Assembly: GCA_030550715.1 (NCBI GenBank)
Contig: JAUQOU010000001.1
Coordinates: 1-54,455, forward strand
Origin: a bacterium
GTDB taxonomy: Bacteria > Calescibacteriota > Calescibacteriia > Calescibacteriales > Calescibacteriaceae
Direction: 5' to 3'
DNA: 54,455 nucleotides
Shown: positions 51,563-54,455 of the stretch, piece after piece
How positions within the stretch are numbered: position 1 is the stretch's first letter
Layout: every line of letters starts with the position of its first letter
Program-made: the position numbers and the translations under genes
The notes under the pieces: generated by a model
Told to the model about the DNA's origin: nothing
The model's database searches: none
What the model saw: the letters and a program-made list of their open reading frames with translations, nothing else

Positions 51563-52330
51563 TCAGATGATTTTTTGTATTTTTCTGAGATGTTTTATGT
51601 TTTCTGCTACGATTGTTCCGGGCTCATCTGAAAAAGTGCTTCTCACATGAATTGGTACTTTGAACCTGGCTGCTATCTCAACACTTCGGATTTGCAGAAC
51701 CTTTGCTCCAAGTGATGCAAGTTCCATCATCTCCTCATAAGATATAAATTCTATTTTTTTTGCACCGGGAACTAAGTTTGGGTCTGCTGTGAATACTCCG
51801 GGAACATCTGTGTAAATTTCGCATACACTGGCTTTCAGAGCACATGCCAGAGCGACCGCAGTAGTATCTGACCCTCCTCTTCCAAGAGTTGTTATTCTTC
51901 CATCTTTTGTTACTCCCTGAAAACCTGCAACAACCGGAACTACTCCGTTTTTTATCTCTTTGAGGAGTTTTTCTGTCTCTATCTCAATTATTCTCGCGTT
52001 GCCATATCTATCATCTGTTATTATTCTTATCTGGAAACCAAGAAAAGATTTTGCTTTAATCCCTTTTGCTCTGAGTATCATAGATACGAGTGATACCGAT
52101 ACCTGCTCTCCCGTTGACGCGAGTACATCAAGTTCATCTTCCGGTGGATTTTCAACCGCGCTTTTCCCTAAGTTCAGGAGCCTATCTGTCTCCCCAGCCA
52201 TAGCTGACACCACTACAACAACTCCCTTCCTTTTCCTGTACTCTCTCTCTACATGAGAAGCAACTTTATACATTCTCTCTATTGTTCCGACCGATGTCCC
52301 TCCAAATTTCTGAACAATTATATCCTTCAT
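51563..52330 (-). CDS. Aspartokinase catalytic domain lacking the ACT regulatory region
   Basis: Phosphorylates aspartate in the pathway to lysine, methionine and threonine. The catalytic domain is complete: KFGGTSVG at 8-15, [14 protein letters not shown] near 39-52, [11 protein letters not shown] near 72, [16 protein letters not shown] near 148 (substrate and ATP site) and [14 protein letters not shown] near 173. The gene ends at residue 255, right after the [12 protein letters not shown] stretch where the kinase domain normally ends and two ACT domains (about 150 residues) begin. Only 20 bases separate its stop from the gspE/pilB stop, so nothing follows. Allosteric feedback by lysine or threonine would be lost unless a separate ACT protein exists. 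Confidence 0.92.
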   Translation of the reverse strand: MKDIIVQKFGGTSVGTIERMYKVASHVEREYRKRKGVVVVVSAMAGETDRLLNLGKSAVENPPEDELDVLASTGEQVSVSLVSMILRAKGIKAKSFLGFQIRIITDDRYGNARIIEIETEKLLKEIKNGVVPVVAGFQGVTKDGRITTLGRGGSDTTAVALACALKASVCEIYTDVPGVFTADPNLVPGAKKIEFISYEEMMELASLGAKVLQIRSVEIAARFKVPIHVRSTFSDEPGTIVAENIKHLRKIQKII

Positions 52331-52457
52331 TTTTTTGTAAGGTAAAATTTCTATCTTTTTGTTTCATTAATTTCAAGATTACATATGTGATGTTTAAATT
52401 TTCGGGACTATTTGAAAAAATGCAAAACTTCTTGTTTTATTTTTAACCTATAAAGCT

Positions 52458-53999
52458 ATGAAAGTTTTCACTGAATCCCTTTTTACTCTTCCTGAGGTAG
52501 AGTTGGCAGATGATTTTCTATCTTATCCTGCTTTGGTCGTAGGAATATTTGAGGGTAAAGTCTCAGATTCAGAGTTCCTTCAGAAGATAAAGGCAAAGAA
52601 AAAAGTTGATATAATTAAGGCGTTGCAGAGGAGAAATTTCACGGGCAAAGAAAAGCAGGTTTTTTCATTTGACCTATCAGAAGAGCAAAAAGTGATATTC
52701 GTCGGTCTTGGGAGAGAAGATGCGCAAGAATGGGAGAAGAAGGAGAATATTCGTCGCGCAAGCGGGAACGGGGTAGTTCTCGCGAGAGATTCAGGATATG
52801 AAGAGGTTTGCCTGTGCGGGTTCGAAGGATACGAGAGGGAAGCTCTTGAAGCCGCCTTTCTGGGACTTTACAGGTTCAAAAAATATAAAATCTCTGATTC
52901 TGAAGAAGATGGGGATGAAAAAACAGATGATGAAAAGCTTGAAAAAGAAGTCAAAAAGATTTTTATTTACACGCAGAGAAAGAAAGATGAAGTGAAAAAT
53001 ATAATTGATTTTACAAGGGTTATTTGTGAAGCTCAGAATTTTGCCAGAGATATAGTCAATGAGCCGGGGAATGTCATAAATCCTCTCACTCTATCAGAAA
53101 TAGCTTCTGCTTTGGCAGAAAAATATGGGCTTGGCTGTGAGATATTTGACATAGAAGAAATAAAGAAGATGGGAATGGGAGGAGTGATAGCTGTTGGGCA
53201 GGGAAGTTCAATACCCCCCAAGGTTGTTCATATTTGGTGGAAGCCATCGGGCAAACCAAAAGACAAAATAGCTTTCATAGGTAAGGCGATAACATTTGAC
53301 TCTGGTGGTCTATCTCTCAAACCTCAAAACAGTATGGTTACGATGAAGTTAGACAAAGCAGGAGCTTGCGCAGTTTTGGGAGCTATGAAATCTATTGCGA
53401 TTTTGAAACCTCAGGTTGAAGTTCACGGACTTTTTGCAGCATGTGAAAATATGCCTTCCGGAACTGCTCAAAGACCAGATGATATAATAAAAATTTTTGA
53501 TGGTAAGACCGTTGAGGTTATAAACACAGATGCGGAAGGCAGATTAACCCTTGCTGATATGCTCGCTTTTGCAGGACGCCTCGGCGTCTCAAAAATCGTA
53601 GACCTTGCCACCCTAACAGGTGCCTGCATGGTCGCTCTCGGAGAATTTACAGCGGGACTTATGGGCAACTCTGAAAAGTTCAACGAATTCATATTTAAAC
53701 TGGCAAGAGACCTCGGTGAAAAGGTCTGGATTCTCCCACTTGACAAAGACCTTGAAGAAAAACTAAAAAGCGATTTTGCTTTTATAAAAAATGTCGGAGA
53801 TGGATACGGCGGAGCTATAACCGCAGCTATATTTCTCTCAAAGTTCGTCCCAAAAGGTGTAGAATGGGCGCATCTTGATATCGCCGGTCCTGCATTCCTC
53901 AATAAAAAATTGGGATACTTTACCGCTAAGGGTGGAACAGGATTTGGAGTCAGAACTCTTGTGGAACTCACAAGAAAAATTGAAAACGGTGAATACTGA
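52458..53999 (+). CDS. pepA: Leucyl aminopeptidase (M17 family)
   Basis: Dizinc (or manganese) aminopeptidase of 513 residues that removes N-terminal residues from peptides; M17 members in some bacteria also bind DNA. The N-terminal macro-like domain (1-175) ends in an acidic linker (DSEEDGDEKTDDEKLEKEVK). The catalytic domain has ARDIVNEPGNVINP near 196-209, GKAITFDSGGLSLKP near 275 with the metal ligands Lys and Asp, MKLDKAGACAVLGA near 296 and the family signature NTDAEGRLTLADML near 356. A TATAAA box ends 3 bases before the ATG and there is no Shine-Dalgarno site. A cupin gene follows after 26 bases. Confidence 0.96.
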   Translation: MKVFTESLFTLPEVELADDFLSYPALVVGIFEGKVSDSEFLQKIKAKKKVDIIKALQRRNFTGKEKQVFSFDLSEEQKVIFVGLGREDAQEWEKKENIRRASGNGVVLARDSGYEEVCLCGFEGYEREALEAAFLGLYRFKKYKISDSEEDGDEKTDDEKLEKEVKKIFIYTQRKKDEVKNIIDFTRVICEAQNFARDIVNEPGNVINPLTLSEIASALAEKYGLGCEIFDIEEIKKMGMGGVIAVGQGSSIPPKVVHIWWKPSGKPKDKIAFIGKAITFDSGGLSLKPQNSMVTMKLDKAGACAVLGAMKSIAILKPQVEVHGLFAACENMPSGTAQRPDDIIKIFDGKTVEVINTDAEGRLTLADMLAFAGRLGVSKIVDLATLTGACMVALGEFTAGLMGNSEKFNEFIFKLARDLGEKVWILPLDKDLEEKLKSDFAFIKNVGDGYGGAITAAIFLSKFVPKGVEWAHLDIAGPAFLNKKLGYFTAKGGTGFGVRTLVELTRKIENGEY

Positions 54000-54025
54000 A
54001 AAATACTCCTTATTTATTTTTTGCT

Positions 54026-54322
54026 ATGCTCGTTGAATTAGGAAAATATAAAAACCTTTCGGAAAAAGATATATTTGAAATTCTTACGAAGGAAGGTTTC
54101 AAGAGGGTCTATGTGTGGGAAGATTATCCCGGAAGCTACTATCCAGATCACTCTCACGAATTCTACTCCGCTCACATTGTTCTTGAAGGGGAAATAAAGA
54201 TAAAAACTTCTGATGGAGAGTTCATTTTCAGAAAAGGTGATAGATTTGATGTTGAAAAAGGTGAAATTCACTCCGCTAAAATCGGTCCAGAAGGTTGCAG
54301 ATACATAGTTGGCGAAAAATAG
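54026..54322 (+). CDS. Small cupin-domain protein
   Basis: A 98-residue single cupin. YYPDHSHEFYSAHIVLEGEIKI (in two parts, near 40-61) gives the first cupin motif with metal-binding His and Glu residues, and FRKGDRFDVEKGEIHSAKIGPEG (near 72-94) the second with its conserved Pro-less turn and His. Such stand-alone cupins bind a metal and a small ligand; no reaction can be assigned. The gene follows pepA by 26 bases on the same strand and has no visible Shine-Dalgarno site. Confidence 0.85.
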   Translation: MLVELGKYKNLSEKDIFEILTKEGFKRVYVWEDYPGSYYPDHSHEFYSAHIVLEGEIKIKTSDGEFIFRKGDRFDVEKGEIHSAKIGPEGCRYIVGEK

Positions 54323-54381
54323 AAAAAATCTTTCCTGAATTTTGATAAAAATCTTTCTTTTCTTTTAACGGATTTTCAAAT

Positions 54382-54455
54382 ATGATAGAGTACAAAAAGA
54401 GGAAAGAGACAAAGTTTTTGTCAGAGGGCTGGAAAAAGCCGGCAAAAATTCTCGC
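54382..54455 (+). CDS. Start of an unidentified gene cut by the right window edge
   Basis: An open frame begins at ATG 54382 and runs off the window after 24 codons (MIEYKKRKETKFLSEGWK...). It is basic and aromatic, with no recognisable motif in this short piece. It lies 59 bases after the cupin stop on the same strand. Too little is visible for a functional guess. Confidence 0.4.
   Translation, partial: MIEYKKRKETKFLSEGWKKPAKIL

Noticed and set aside
1-54455. tRNA, rRNA, CRISPR arrays, insertion sequences, riboswitches
   Set aside because: I looked for T-loop GTTCGA-type motifs, regular direct repeats, transposase genes and terminal inverted repeats and found none that hold up; reading by eye could still miss small RNAs.

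Overview
This is a 54 kb stretch of a low-GC (by eye about 35%) chromosome from a diderm (Gram-negative-type) bacterium. The cell-envelope genes point that way: a YidC with a periplasmic domain, the LPS-export ATPase LptB, a Wza-like outer-membrane polysaccharide export protein, type II secretion/pilus parts (GspL-, GspM- and GspE-like) and Mpl, which recycles diaminopimelate-containing muropeptides. Isoprenoids are made by the MEP route (dxs), and thymidylate by ThyX. Lys/Glu/Arg-rich proteins and purine-rich coding strands hint at a thermophile, but that is inference. I cannot name the phylum. I see no rRNA, tRNA, CRISPR array, insertion sequence or prophage. Genes are packed tightly on both strands, often overlapping by a few bases.

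Layout. 1-5000: an edge-truncated glycosyltransferase, yidC with an orphan lipoprotein, then on the minus strand OsmC and a second glycosyltransferase. 5189-7397: a restriction-modification pair whose methyltransferase is intact and whose TdeIII-like nuclease is split by a one-base frameshift. 7419-13267: dcd, uvrB, lptB, then gspL-gspM and a CoA-type Nudix gene. 13309-16794: rfbB, recR, an aldehyde dehydrogenase. 16881-25924: a Cu+ ATPase followed by a multi-SLBB export protein, gmd and fcl (GDP-fucose), a very divergent YrdC-fold protein and a sulfotransferase. 26085-29671: a saccharopine-dehydrogenase-like protein, a macro-domain protein, thyX with a zinc-ribbon extension, ilvC. 29707-38380: a YhcC-type radical SAM protein, a HerA-like ATPase, a Fur-family regulator, a large orphan lipoprotein, cobyrinate a,c-diamide synthase, a family-4 glycosyltransferase. 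38441-44673: dxs, then mpl, polyprenyl synthase, rpmI and gatB on the minus strand. 44773-49769: rfbF, rfbC, a YeiH-family transporter, a sugar C-methyltransferase overlapping rplI, and ndk. 49857-54455: a GspE/PilB ATPase, an aspartokinase without ACT domains, pepA, a cupin and an edge-truncated gene.

How the genes fit together. The main theme is surface glycan: three glycosyltransferases, nucleotide-sugar enzymes for dTDP-deoxyhexose (rfbB, rfbC), CDP-sugar (rfbF) and GDP-fucose (gmd, fcl), a C-methyltransferase, a sulfotransferase and an exporter. Together they suggest a branched, perhaps sulfated, polysaccharide, with genes scattered in small blocks rather than one operon. Housekeeping genes for translation, repair and nucleotide supply are interspersed.

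The most notable signals are: start codons at heads of transcription units that sit directly behind TAAAAT-like boxes with no Shine-Dalgarno sequence, while genes inside operons often carry strong GGAGG sites (possible leaderless transcription); the frameshifted nuclease; ThyX with a Cys4 ribbon; an ACT-less aspartokinase; a YrdC-fold protein lacking the family's key residues; a HerA-like ATPase with an altered P-loop; a palindrome that encodes the same last three residues of two convergent proteins; and two candidate operator palindromes, upstream of uvrB and between the Fur-family gene and the large lipoprotein gene. I did not identify one clear new multi-gene system.
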